Of a stretch of 64,000 bases of DNA, positions 1-7,539 are shown piece by piece. Position numbers and translations under genes: made by a program. Position 1 is the stretch's first letter. Every line of letters starts with the position of its first letter. The stretch is from Alteromonas sp. KUL106 (GTDB taxonomy: Bacteria > Pseudomonadota > Gammaproteobacteria > Enterobacterales > Alteromonadaceae). The DNA lies in assembly GCF_009811415.1 (NCBI RefSeq), contig NZ_BLIG01000025.1:1-64000 (forward strand), written 5' to 3'. The notes beneath the pieces are model-generated. The model was not told the DNA's origin, did no database searches, and was given only the letters and a program-made list of their open reading frames with translations.

Positions 1-54
1 GCCCCGCGTGTATGCGTCTCCAGCGAGCGAAGCGAGAGCCTTGAGTGGTTTGAT
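1..54 (-). other. Partial integron attC site (attC-A), cut by the window edge
   Basis: Read on the plus strand, this stretch aligns by eye with the right half of the complete attC at 2392-2499: GCCCCGCGTGTATGCGTC here against GCCCTGCGTGTTAGCGTC there, then a CAG, a short local inverted repeat and CTTGAG. It ends in GTTTGAT (48-54), a degenerate core site. The rest lies outside the window. The IS110-type transposase gene begins just downstream, so the site may have been the insertion target. Homology to attC is inferred from similarity; the recombination sites were not folded. Confidence 0.5.
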
Positions 55-71
55 AATCATTGAGCCTCCTC

Positions 72-104
72 CCTATCAGCATAAACTGAGTTTATCCTGA
101 TAGG
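72..104. repeat. Hairpin upstream of the IS110 transposase
   Basis: Two nested inverted-repeat arms are visible: CCTATCAG (72-79) pairs with CTGATAGG (97-104), and ATAAACT (81-87) pairs with AGTTTAT (89-95), with one mismatch and a one-base centre. It lies 26 bases upstream of the transposase start. It could be an end-recognition structure, a promoter operator that limits transposase expression, or part of a structured guide RNA of the element. Confidence 0.6.
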
Positions 105-129
105 CGACCAAACCAAGGGAGAAAACTCA

Positions 130-1179
130 ATGAACTTTTATACTAATACACATCCGTACTATTGTGGAATCGATCTTCATACAAGACTGCTTTATGTCTG
201 CATCATTGATAATGAAAACAACATTCTCGTTCACGAAAAAATCGATGATTCACCCGATAAACTGTTAGCGCTTCTAAAACCATATCTGGGCAATATCGTT
301 GTTGGTGTGGAATGTATGCACTGTTGGTATTGGGTGTCTGACTTTTGTGAAGAGCACAATATTGATTTCATTCTTGGCCATGCGCTTTACATGAAAGCCA
401 TCCACGCCGGTAAAACGAAGAATGATAAAATCGACGCGCTAAAAATAGCGAAGTTGATCCGTGGAGGAAACTTCCCGCTCGCGCATGCGTATTCAAAGGA
501 GCATCGCTCAATTCGTGATGCGCTGCGTCGGCGCACCCATATAATGAGGATGAGTGCACAGCTGAAAGCGCACGTTGCCAGCACGGTCAGTCAATACAAC
601 TTACCCGCATTAGAAACGCGTTTAGATTTAAGAAACTCACCTGATAGAGAAAAGATGCGCCACTTTTTTCCAGACGAAGCAGTACAGAAAAGCATGGATT
701 TAAACCTAAACATTATCGAAACCATGGTGAGTGAGCTCTACAAGATTGAACATTATGTAAAGACTCAGGCACAAACACACTGCGCTACAGATTTACATAT
801 TCTAAAGTCGTTTCCAGGTATCGGGAAAATTCTAGCCCTCACCATTTTATACGAAGTTGGCGATATTAAACGGTTTCCATCAGTTCAGAAGTTTGCCTCG
901 TATTCACGGTTAGTCAAATGCAAAGCTGAGTCGGCCGGAAAAACATACGGTACGCAGGGAAATAAGATTGGTAATGCTCATTTAAAATGGGCATATAGTG
1001 AAGCAGCGGTGTTGTACCTTAAAGGTAATGACAACGCGAAACGGTATCTAGCCAAGCTTCAAAAGCGAATGAGCAAGGCGAAGGCTTTATCTGCACTCGC
1101 TCACAAAATTGGGCGATGTACTTATTTTATGTTGAAGAACCAGCAGGTATTCGATGAAGAACGCTTTTTAAACGGGTAA
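130..1179 (+). mobile_element. IS110-family transposase (DEDD recombinase)
   Basis: 349-residue transposase of the IS110/IS1111 family, which uses a RuvC-like DEDD catalytic domain plus a C-terminal domain with a serine nucleophile and inserts without ordinary terminal inverted repeats. Visible marks are the N-terminal GIDLH (first Asp), VGVEC (Glu), KNDKIDA (paired Asp), and the C-terminal Transposase_20 block FPGIGKILALTIL followed by FASYSRLV. Length is normal for the family and the frame is open. A GGGAG ribosome binding site lies 8 bases before the ATG. The noncoding flanks (60-129 and 1180-1310) are short and structured. Members of this family are known to target integron attC sites, and an attC-like arm lies immediately left. 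The exact element ends are not resolved. Confidence 0.9.
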
Positions 1180-1310
1180 GTCGCACAGTGGCATGAGCTT
1201 AAACGTCTAACTGGTTTAATGGTGAGTATCTCTTTTATCGCGCAATAGTCTGCAAAAGCAGCTTAGATAAATATACCGAAATGCCAAAACCTGTTGGTTT
1301 GATTAGACGT
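1180..1310 (+). ncRNA. Candidate structured RNA in the IS110 element right flank
   Basis: Immediately downstream of the transposase stop an outer inverted repeat CGTCTAA (1204-1210) / TTAGACG (1303-1309) encloses about 90 bases that include a CTGC-AAAA-GCAG hairpin. The octamer GGTTTGAT occurs at 47-54 and again at 1296-1303, possibly marking the two element boundaries. IS110-family elements are known to encode bridge RNAs in a noncoding end (downstream of the transposase in the IS1111 group). Whether this segment is such an RNA is inference; no covariance comparison was possible. Confidence 0.35.
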
Positions 1311-1553
1311 GTCACCGTTGCGCATTTCTACCTTTTTACGAATTTGCTTACACCTTCACTGAACCTGATACTAACTGGTCAATGCAGCCACTTAGCTTTG
1401 AATAGGACAGAGGAAGGTTAACCGATGAATGTCTAGTGCCGTTGCCAGTCAAAAGGAATTGAAAAGCGCAACAACAAGAGCCTCTATATGTGTTTGACGT
1501 AGGCAATTTGCCTAACATCAGCCATGACAGACGAAGTAAACGAGTTCTAAAAA

Positions 1554-1633
1554 GGCAACGGTATTGATCTTGAAATAGTGGTCAAAGGGCTATCTTTTTT
1601 CATTGACAGCCCGGAGGCTCATATGTGTTATGC
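1554..1633 (-). other. Probable degenerate attC of cassette 3
   Basis: GTTATGC at 1627-1633 (plus strand) is the exact complement of the GCATAAC core at 1932-1938 that opens cassette 3, as expected because a cassette's 5' core pairs with the inverse core of its own attC. A stem GGGCTATC / GACAGCCC lies inside. The distal core is weak (GGCAAC at 1554-1559). It is degenerate compared with the two clear attC sites, so the far boundary is uncertain. The bases between this site and the IS (1311-1553) show no gene that I can support. Confidence 0.4.
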
Positions 1634-1683
1634 GTAAAAACACCAAACCACCTTTTAGTTAAATGGTGCAGCCACTAAATTTA

Positions 1684-1914
1684 TTACGTTTTTGAGTAAC
1701 CATTACATTTTTCCCAAATAGCTATCAGTAGTCCAATGCCAACTGAAAACAAAACTAATAATAACGATGCATTAAGAATAGTTGATGGTGTTACTAATTC
1801 CCAACTCCCCCCGAATGTGACCTTTATTACCACCAATAGAATTAGTGTAAACAGGATAAAAAATGAATTTTTCCAAAAACGGTCAAAAAATTGAGATTTG
1901 AAAAATGAGCTGAT
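1684..1914 (-). pseudogene. Cassette ORF for a small two-helix membrane protein, start codon apparently lost
   Basis: An open frame of about 76 codons runs from 1914 to a TAA at 1684-1686, within cassette 3. It encodes two hydrophobic segments (about residues 18-33 and 49-66, the second beginning ASLLLVLFSVGIG) and ends WEKCNGYSKT. A good ribosome binding site (GGAG, 8 bases upstream) precedes an ATC codon where an ATG would be expected, and an in-frame stop lies just before it. Either ATG mutated to ATC, or translation starts at an internal TTG/GTG. No family is recognised. Confidence 0.4.
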
Positions 1915-1931
1915 TTTTTATTCTCCGATAC

Positions 1932-2035
1932 GCATAACGCTAAGCTAACGGGCACAAATGCAGCGGTAAAATGCGAAGCACCGCTGCGTTTGTGTCCCAG
2001 TGACCGTAGGGAACGTGTTAAGCGCCTTGTTAGCT
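1932..2035 (-). other. Integron attC site (attC-B) of the VOC cassette
   Basis: Bounded by GCATAAC (1932-1938) and GTTAGC (2029-2034). The central arms GGGCACAAATGCAGCGGT and ACCGCTGCGTTTGTGTCCC are nearly perfectly complementary around a short spacer containing GCGAAGC. It shares CACTGGGAC, ACGCAG and GCTTCGC (minus-strand reading) with attC-C. The GCTAAC inverse core on the minus strand matches GTTAGC at the start of the cassette it closes, and the VOC gene's TAA stop overlaps the core, a classic cassette arrangement. Confidence 0.85.
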
Positions 2036-2374
2036 GCCCAACTGCGTAATGTGCAACAGTTCACCAACTGGCCCCCATAAATAAAAAACCTTACCCCAAG
2101 ACTCCTGTTGAATTGGCGTAATCTTGGTTTTATGTTCCGACTTAGAGCATAACTTATGTGCATCGTAGATGTCTGAAACGCATATTTGCAACATGAAATT
2201 CTTGGCTAAATCTTCATTGTAGAAGCGCTGCAAAAAGAAAAGACAATCTCCGTTTTCAAAAAGGGTGAGGTCATCGGTTACGTATTCTGATTTGAACCCA
2301 ATTTCCGAGTAAAAAGACTTTGAGATTTCATAATCCTTACTTGGAACAAATGTTTTTATATCTATTACATCCAT
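2030..2374 (-). CDS. Gene-cassette VOC/glyoxalase-superfamily protein
   Basis: A 114-residue protein of the vicinal oxygen chelate fold, seen from the paired beta-alpha-beta pattern: FVPSKDYEISKSFYSEIGF near the start, LQICVSDIYDAH in the middle and VGELLHITQ near the end, which carries a possible metal-ligand His. Families with this fold include glyoxalases, bleomycin/fosfomycin resistance proteins and dioxygenases; the specific substrate cannot be told. I choose the ATG at 2374, which has GGAAAGA five bases upstream, over a TTG four codons earlier. The gene fills one integron cassette between attC-C and attC-B and reads away from intI, so it would be expressed from a promoter in the integron platform or in an earlier cassette. 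Confidence 0.8.
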   Translation of the reverse strand: MDVIDIKTFVPSKDYEISKSFYSEIGFKSEYVTDDLTLFENGDCLFFLQRFYNEDLAKNFMLQICVSDIYDAHKLCSKSEHKTKITPIQQESWGKVFYLWGPVGELLHITQLGS

Positions 2375-2391
2375 GATTCTTTCCAAAGGCT

Positions 2392-2499
2392 GCTAACTTT
2401 TAAATAAGGGGCGATAACGCGTAGGGCATAATAGCGAAGCGGCCCTGCGTGTTAGCGTCCCAGTGGGCTTTAGCCCACGACTTAATTTTTTTGTTATAC
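2392..2499 (-). other. Integron attC site (attC-C) of cassette 1
   Basis: Bounded by GCTAAC (2392-2397) and GTTATAC (2493-2499). Inner arms GATAACGCGTAGGGC and GCCCTGCGTGTTAGC pair around a spacer containing GCGAAGC; a second local hairpin (GTGGGC/GCCCAC) follows. The GTATAAC inverse core on the minus strand is the exact complement of GTTATAC at the attI junction (2728-2734), so it closes cassette 1. A 40-codon frame reads through the site and is not regarded as a gene. Confidence 0.85.
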
Positions 2500-2734
2500 A
2501 CAAACCGTATGTTAACTGCCAGCATGTTGAAGAAAATAGGGTAAAAGTACCGAATAAAACAACTAGTGATTTAAGCTTTTGCTAGAAGCCAGAGAGAAGG
2601 GCGGCTTGAGTTGAAAAGCAAGATTTCCAAGTTACCTTCGGTGCTAACCAAAAACTAAAACGAACCCCCAAAGCTGTTGTAAAAAAGCGCTGAACTTTGA
2701 CTTACTTTTTACTAAAAAATGGGTGGTGTATAAC
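2500..2734 (-). other. Integron cassette 1 body and attI core, no convincing gene
   Basis: The junction GTATAAC (2728-2734; GTTATAC on the minus strand) marks where the first cassette meets attI. The roughly 230 bases between it and attC-C contain only short frames without a start and ribosome binding site that I would trust. Cassettes without an ORF are common and can carry promoters or antisense RNAs; none is identified here. Confidence 0.6.
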
Positions 2735-3189
2735 ATCTTATTATAGAGACTTCACTGTAACACGCAGTAGGTTTCATGCAACAAAACTCCACAAATGTTC
2801 TGGATATCATGCTCTTACAAGATTGATAACGATAAAGTTAAATACTTTTGGTGCATATTACTAAGAATTCTCTTTAATAACGGGCACATTTTGTAAGCTA
2901 ATATTTCATTATCAATAAGTTATCAGTTTTATATGCTTAAATTTGCTGATTACTAAGACTTCTCATTAAATCCAAAGTTAAACTGTACTCTATTGTCGCT
3001 AGAGCCGGGGCTTACAGCGTATTTTGAGGAAATTTCTTGTGTGGTTACTAAGAACTCTTATTAATATCATAAGATAAACTGACCAATGCTTCTGTATATA
3101 CTGGGCTACAACTCCATTTATCCAATTTTATGATGCGTGTTACTGAGACTTCTCAGTAATTACACAACATCATTTATTGGAGGATTGTT
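2735..3189. promoter_or_regulatory. attI / intI promoter region with five spaced degenerate palindromes
   Basis: A 20-base imperfect palindrome related to TTACTGAGACTTCTCAGTAA recurs at about 2741, 2858, 2950, 3045 and 3140. The last four are spaced 92, 95 and 95 bases apart, so a diverged repeat of about 95 bases is likely; the flanks after copies 2 and 3 also share TAAACTG and GGGCT. The region lies between the attI core and the intI start, where integrase-binding repeats and the intI promoter are expected. A GGAGG ribosome binding site precedes intI. The function of the repeats is unknown. Confidence 0.6.
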
Positions 3190-4155
3190 ATGGGTCAAAG
3201 CCCTTTCATAGAAAAAATTCGTGCTATTTTGCGGACTAAGCATTACTCAATTCAGACCGAAAAAACCTACATACTATGGATAAAGCGTTTTATTATTTTT
3301 AATCAAAAACGTCACCCCGAAGAACTAGGTGAGCAGGAAGTGACAGACTTCCTAACATACTTGGCTGTTAAGCGGCATGTAACCTCATCCACCCAAAATC
3401 TCGCTCTGTGTGCAATTGTCTTTATGTACAAACATGTGTTCGAACGTGAACTAACCTTGTTGCCAGACACGGTTAGGGCCCGCGCTCCCAAACGCATACC
3501 AACAGTACTTAGCCATGAGGAAACACTTTCTATCATCAGTCACATGAGTGAGAAGTATCAGCTAGCTTTCTCGTTGCTATATGGATGCGGTTTGCGAAAA
3601 GCAGAACTGCTCAAACTACGTGTTAAAGATATCGACTTTGAGGGAAAAAGTGTTTTTGTTTTTCGCGGTAAAGGAGGCAAAGACCGCGTAACAATGTTGC
3701 CCAACAACCTTCATGAGGAACTCAAAAAGCAAATCAATGCAGTAGCGGTTATCCATCAAAGAGACCTTGCTGAAGGTGCCGGTGAAACCAGCCTCCCAAC
3801 AGGGTTAGCTAGAAAATATCCGTATGCGATTAAAGAGTTGAAATGGCAGTATCTTTTTCCATCGGCTACTCGGTGTCAACATCCAGTAGATGGTTACTAC
3901 TGTCGTCATCATTTGCACTGGACATCGTTAACCAAAGCCTTACGAGCAGCGGTTAAGAAAGCTGGAGTAAGAAAGCATGTTACCGCACACACGTTTAGGC
4001 ATTCCTTTGCAACGCAACTTCTTCTCTCTGGGGCTGACATAAGAACGGTTCAAGAGTTGCTGGGACACAATGACCTGCGAACCACGCAAATCTATACGCA
4101 TGTCATTGGCCAGCATTCCTCGGGCACAATAAGTCCATTAGATAGAAGGAACTAA
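3190..4155 (+). CDS. intI: Integron integrase (IntI), site-specific tyrosine recombinase
   Basis: A 321-residue tyrosine recombinase that inserts and excises gene cassettes by attI x attC recombination. The catalytic set is visible: Arg in CGLRKAEL, Lys in GKGGKDR, His/Arg in HTFRHSFAT, His in LLGHND and Tyr in TQIYTH. The integron-specific insert between motifs II and III is present (KYPYAIKELKWQYLFPS followed by HHLHW), which separates IntI from XerC/D. The ATG has GGAGG seven bases upstream. Length is normal for IntI. The array it serves lies to the left in the opposite orientation, with very few cassettes. No intact LexA box was found upstream. Confidence 0.93.
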   Translation: MGQSPFIEKIRAILRTKHYSIQTEKTYILWIKRFIIFNQKRHPEELGEQEVTDFLTYLAVKRHVTSSTQNLALCAIVFMYKHVFERELTLLPDTVRARAPKRIPTVLSHEETLSIISHMSEKYQLAFSLLYGCGLRKAELLKLRVKDIDFEGKSVFVFRGKGGKDRVTMLPNNLHEELKKQINAVAVIHQRDLAEGAGETSLPTGLARKYPYAIKELKWQYLFPSATRCQHPVDGYYCRHHLHWTSLTKALRAAVKKAGVRKHVTAHTFRHSFATQLLLSGADIRTVQELLGHNDLRTTQIYTHVIGQHSSGTISPLDRRN

Positions 4156-4164
4156 AATGTCACT

Positions 4165-4203
4165 AAAGCGGTTGCTATAAGTAGCTTTGAGCAACCGCTT
4201 TCC
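4165..4203 (+). terminator. Terminator after intI
   Basis: AGCGGTTGCT (4167-4176) pairs with AGCAACCGCT (4190-4199), flanked by AAA and TTT, 12 bases after the intI stop. The run of T is short, so termination may be weak or bidirectional. Confidence 0.6.
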
Positions 4204-4344
4204 ATCTAAATAAATCTGCATTGCATTTGTCAGCGAATGTCCGCTTCACGTCTCATAGGTGCCATTAAATTTTGAATGGGCCAACTTCCGCCATACGTAC
4301 TTGGCGGCCTTACGACTTAGGCCAAAATTATTCTTTTTCTCTAA

Positions 4345-4378
4345 CTAAAAAAAGCGCCGTTAAGAACAACGGCGCTAT
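4345..4378 (-). terminator. Rho-independent terminator of the GH78 gene
   Basis: AGCGCCGTT (4353-4361) pairs with AACGGCGCT (4368-4376) around a six-base loop. Read on the minus strand it is followed by a run of seven T, just downstream of the rhamnosidase stop at 4397. Confidence 0.8.
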
Positions 4379-4396
4379 TTAACATATCATTATATT

Positions 4397-7255
4397 CTAC
4401 TGTTCAATCGTTATTGAATATTGCCCGGCTTCATATATACGGCTTGGTTTACCCTGCAACGAAACCATGGCTGAGGAATTGTTAGGCACCTCGAATTGCC
4501 AATGGATATTATTGCCAAGGCGTTGCCAATTACTCACTATTTTCCCATAGCCAGTCTTATAACTCACTTCAACCCATTCTAGATTTTTGGGGAATACGGG
4601 CGACAGCTCAAAATGCTGGTAACCTGGATTGTCGCCGAGAGGTCGAATACCGCCTAAACCCTCGTAAAACCAACCGTCATACCCACTGTGAAAAGGGTGG
4701 TTTAATGAGCGGCCCGGCGGGTTTCTACCTTCAGGGTCTTTAGTTGGATCCCATACGCCTTTACGCTCCCATAGGGTTGTTGCTTTTAGATTATCGAATT
4801 GCCACTGGTAACCTGGATAGCCTTGAGCCGTAAATATACCAAAAGCAGTATCTCCGTAACCGTAATCGCTCAGTGCGCGATATACATAAGTTTGACCCAA
4901 TGCGCCAATAGAGCCGTGACCATTCCAATTTTCCACGACATCTTTATTCAGTGCTTCGGCAACAGAAGGCCTTAAGTGTATAGGGGTAATACCGAATCTA
5001 AGTGCCATGGCATCAGCGGTTTGGCTTCCATAATGCCCGGTTTCTGCGTTGTAAAATTCTTTGTGATATTGCGTGGCGATCCTTTCGAATAAAGCACTAT
5101 AGTGTTTAGCTTTTTCTGGTTTATTCAGAAGCGTAGACATTTTAGCCATTAGTTCGGCGCCATGTGCTAAAAAGCCAGATGTCGTCATCGTTGGTAGAGT
5201 ATATTCAGGATTACAGCGCTTGCGCGTCATCCCGGGTACTCGAACTGGGTCACACCAGTCACCATAGCCATCGCGCAGAAGGTTATTGGTGAGTTGTGTC
5301 TCCGCAGCGTCCATGTATTCCACCATACTTTCGTACTGCTCGGCGATTACTTGGATATCACCATGATGGCGGTAATGCTCCCAAGCAATAATGACTTCAG
5401 CTACGGCCCAATCATACTTTTCGCCATGTGAACGTTTACCAGGTACGACTGCCGGTGCGATGTGACTCGATGTCTCGAAGTCACCTAAGTATTTTTCCCA
5501 GAGGTTTTGCATATCGTAATTGTAGTTGCCAGTGATAAGCGCTGCGTGCGCATCGCCTGTCCACCCAGCTCGCTCTCTTATTGGGCAGTCCATCGGTAGC
5601 GCCATTAAATTTCCTTCGTAACTCCACAGCGCCATGTCATGAATTTTGTTTAGTAAGTTGCTCGAACTTTTAAATTGCCCAGCAATTTCAACGTCGCTTC
5701 GAACTAGGTGTCCGTGTACGGCGTTAAAATCTGGCTCGAAGTCTATGCCTGTTAATTCCAAGTAACGGAATCCATGCCAAGTAAAAATTGGACTCCAAAA
5801 CTGCGCGTCTTCTCCTGATGCTATATAGGTATCAACTTGTTTTAAGAGCGGGGCTCCGCCACCTGATTTTTGGCTCAAATTACCGTCAATGTCTGCCCAC
5901 TCTCCGTAGCGCATATGGACAGCTTGCCCAGACTTTAAATTTAGGGCTTCTAGGTTCAATGTTGGTATACCAGTGAAGTTTTGTCCGAAGTCGAAAACCC
6001 ATACATTCTTTCGCGGTTGATAAAGCTTAATAGGTTCTAATTTTTTTACTGCTCTTATTGGCGGTAGAAGCTGCGGTTCCAATGATTCAGTAGGCCATTC
6101 ATCCAAGGCTTCAACCGGTTGCCAGTTAACTAGATTATTTGCAGATGTATTTACGTTCCATCCTTCAACTGCTTCGTTTTGGTCGTAAAGCTCTCCAGAA
6201 AAAAGTCCTTCTTTTAAAATAGGCGAGGGATGTGATATCCAATTTTCATTGGATGTAATAATCTGACGGTTTCCATCTTCATAAATGAGTTCTAATTGCG
6301 CTATAAATTTCGGCTGTCCATAGGATAAAGTTTTCTGATTTCTCTCATTCTTAGCTGCGTCTGGGTTAGACCATTTGCTAAAGGCAATGTTCTCGTCATA
6401 CCAGCCGCTTCCAAGATGAACAGCGATAGTGTTCTCACCATTTAAAAGTAAGCTGCTAACTTCATCAGTGTTGTAAAGAATGCGCTTATCAAAATCAGTT
6501 TGGCCCGGGTCAGCAAGTCGATCATCGACCTTCTGTCCGTTTAAGAATATTTCATAGTATCCACCAGCTGTACTGTGGAGTTTTGCTCGCGTAAGTTTTT
6601 TGCCGCTTTCTGTTGTGAAAGAGTGACGGAATAGGCTGGCAGTTGGCTGTAGCTTCAATTGTTCAACAACACCTAACTGTTTTTGTAGGTCGTTCTCTGT
6701 TAATTTTTCAGTAATGTCCGGGTGAACATTGGCTGCATATTTTATCCAGTCCAGTCTGTCTTCCGTTATCTGCGCTATTTCGCGTTCTTTAACTTGCAAC
6801 CATTTTGCCTGCCAGTCGGATTTATTAAGCAAGCCCATTTCCCAGTATGAGGAGTTGCTCCATTCGCTAGGCTGCTCGGCGTCTTTTGACCAAACTCTAA
6901 CTCTCCAAAAGGCTGTTTTATTTGCCTTTAGAGTTGAGCCCTGATACGGAACATTAACGGATACACTGGATATGACCTTTCCACTATCCCATAGATCTGC
7001 TAAGCCAGAAACTAACTGATTTAGACTAGAAGCTACTTGAATTTGATAAGCATACTGGGTTTCAACGTTAGAATACCAAGACAACCTTGGAGCTTCTTTG
7101 TGAACGTTTAGCGGATTGATATTATCCTCTACTAGTAAGTTACTAGGCTGAAGGTGCTCAGCGGGTAGTGATTCAATAACACTGTTGGTTGGTTCATTAA
7201 AGGAACAAGCAACTAACGAGAGTAATAGGAGTACTAAGTTGAAGTGTCTTAACAT
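4397..7255 (-). CDS. GH78 alpha-L-rhamnosidase, lipoprotein
   Basis: A 952-residue secreted enzyme expected to remove terminal alpha-L-rhamnose from oligosaccharides. The N-terminus is a lipoprotein signal peptide ending LSLVAC, so it is probably outer-membrane or periplasm anchored. A fibronectin-like domain (about 45-145), the Bac_rhamnosid N/B domains (about 200-500, with AGGYYEIFLNGQKV) and the (alpha/alpha)6 catalytic domain follow; the GH78 signature DCPIRERAGWTGD is present at about 555-570, and a C-terminal beta domain closes the protein. It lies downstream of the xylose transporter in the same direction but behind that gene's terminator, so it likely has its own promoter in 7256-7460. 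Rhamnose linked to a uronate (as in ulvan oligomers) is a likely substrate, by context. Confidence 0.9.
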   Translation of the reverse strand: MLRHFNLVLLLLSLVACSFNEPTNSVIESLPAEHLQPSNLLVEDNINPLNVHKEAPRLSWYSNVETQYAYQIQVASSLNQLVSGLADLWDSGKVISSVSVNVPYQGSTLKANKTAFWRVRVWSKDAEQPSEWSNSSYWEMGLLNKSDWQAKWLQVKEREIAQITEDRLDWIKYAANVHPDITEKLTENDLQKQLGVVEQLKLQPTASLFRHSFTTESGKKLTRAKLHSTAGGYYEIFLNGQKVDDRLADPGQTDFDKRILYNTDEVSSLLLNGENTIAVHLGSGWYDENIAFSKWSNPDAAKNERNQKTLSYGQPKFIAQLELIYEDGNRQIITSNENWISHPSPILKEGLFSGELYDQNEAVEGWNVNTSANNLVNWQPVEALDEWPTESLEPQLLPPIRAVKKLEPIKLYQPRKNVWVFDFGQNFTGIPTLNLEALNLKSGQAVHMRYGEWADIDGNLSQKSGGGAPLLKQVDTYIASGEDAQFWSPIFTWHGFRYLELTGIDFEPDFNAVHGHLVRSDVEIAGQFKSSSNLLNKIHDMALWSYEGNLMALPMDCPIRERAGWTGDAHAALITGNYNYDMQNLWEKYLGDFETSSHIAPAVVPGKRSHGEKYDWAVAEVIIAWEHYRHHGDIQVIAEQYESMVEYMDAAETQLTNNLLRDGYGDWCDPVRVPGMTRKRCNPEYTLPTMTTSGFLAHGAELMAKMSTLLNKPEKAKHYSALFERIATQYHKEFYNAETGHYGSQTADAMALRFGITPIHLRPSVAEALNKDVVENWNGHGSIGALGQTYVYRALSDYGYGDTAFGIFTAQGYPGYQWQFDNLKATTLWERKGVWDPTKDPEGRNPPGRSLNHPFHSGYDGWFYEGLGGIRPLGDNPGYQHFELSPVFPKNLEWVEVSYKTGYGKIVSNWQRLGNNIHWQFEVPNNSSAMVSLQGKPSRIYEAGQYSITIEQ

Positions 7256-7447
7256 GTGATTTTGTTCTTTCTATACGATTCTAAAGGCTCATGATAAATA
7301 GGTAGCTTTTTCCTAAACTGATACCCAACATTTGTAATTAAATTGTTTTGTTAAAATCAGGCGTCGTCTTTAAGGCGAAAGGGCTTTGATTCAGCCGATT
7401 ATTTCAGACCAGCACGCTAAAAACTCTTTATTCCAGCCAGAAATATA

Positions 7448-7502
7448 ATTGAAAAAAAAGAATGAAATAGGTGCCAGTAAAATTTCGTAAAGACACCTAT
7501 TT
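7448..7502 (-). terminator. Terminator downstream of the sugar symporter gene
   Basis: AAATAGGTG (7465-7473) pairs with CACCTATTT (7494-7502). On the minus strand the stem is followed by a run of eight T within ten bases, 38 bases past the transporter stop. Confidence 0.7.
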
Positions 7503-7539
7503 AACTAGTAACAGAGTTACGATTCTTGGAGGCAAAGAA

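Noticed and set aside
1500..1514. TAGGCAA-T-TTGCCTA palindrome
   Set aside because: A small isolated hairpin with a one-base centre and no link to a gene or recombination site.
2397..2548. A 40-codon frame reading through attC-C on the minus strand
   Set aside because: It follows the inverted repeats of the recombination site, has no ribosome binding site and is a known type of spurious frame over attC.
3092..3107. CTGTATATACTGGGCT as a LexA (SOS) box controlling intI
   Set aside because: Only the first half matches; the required ACAG half is missing.
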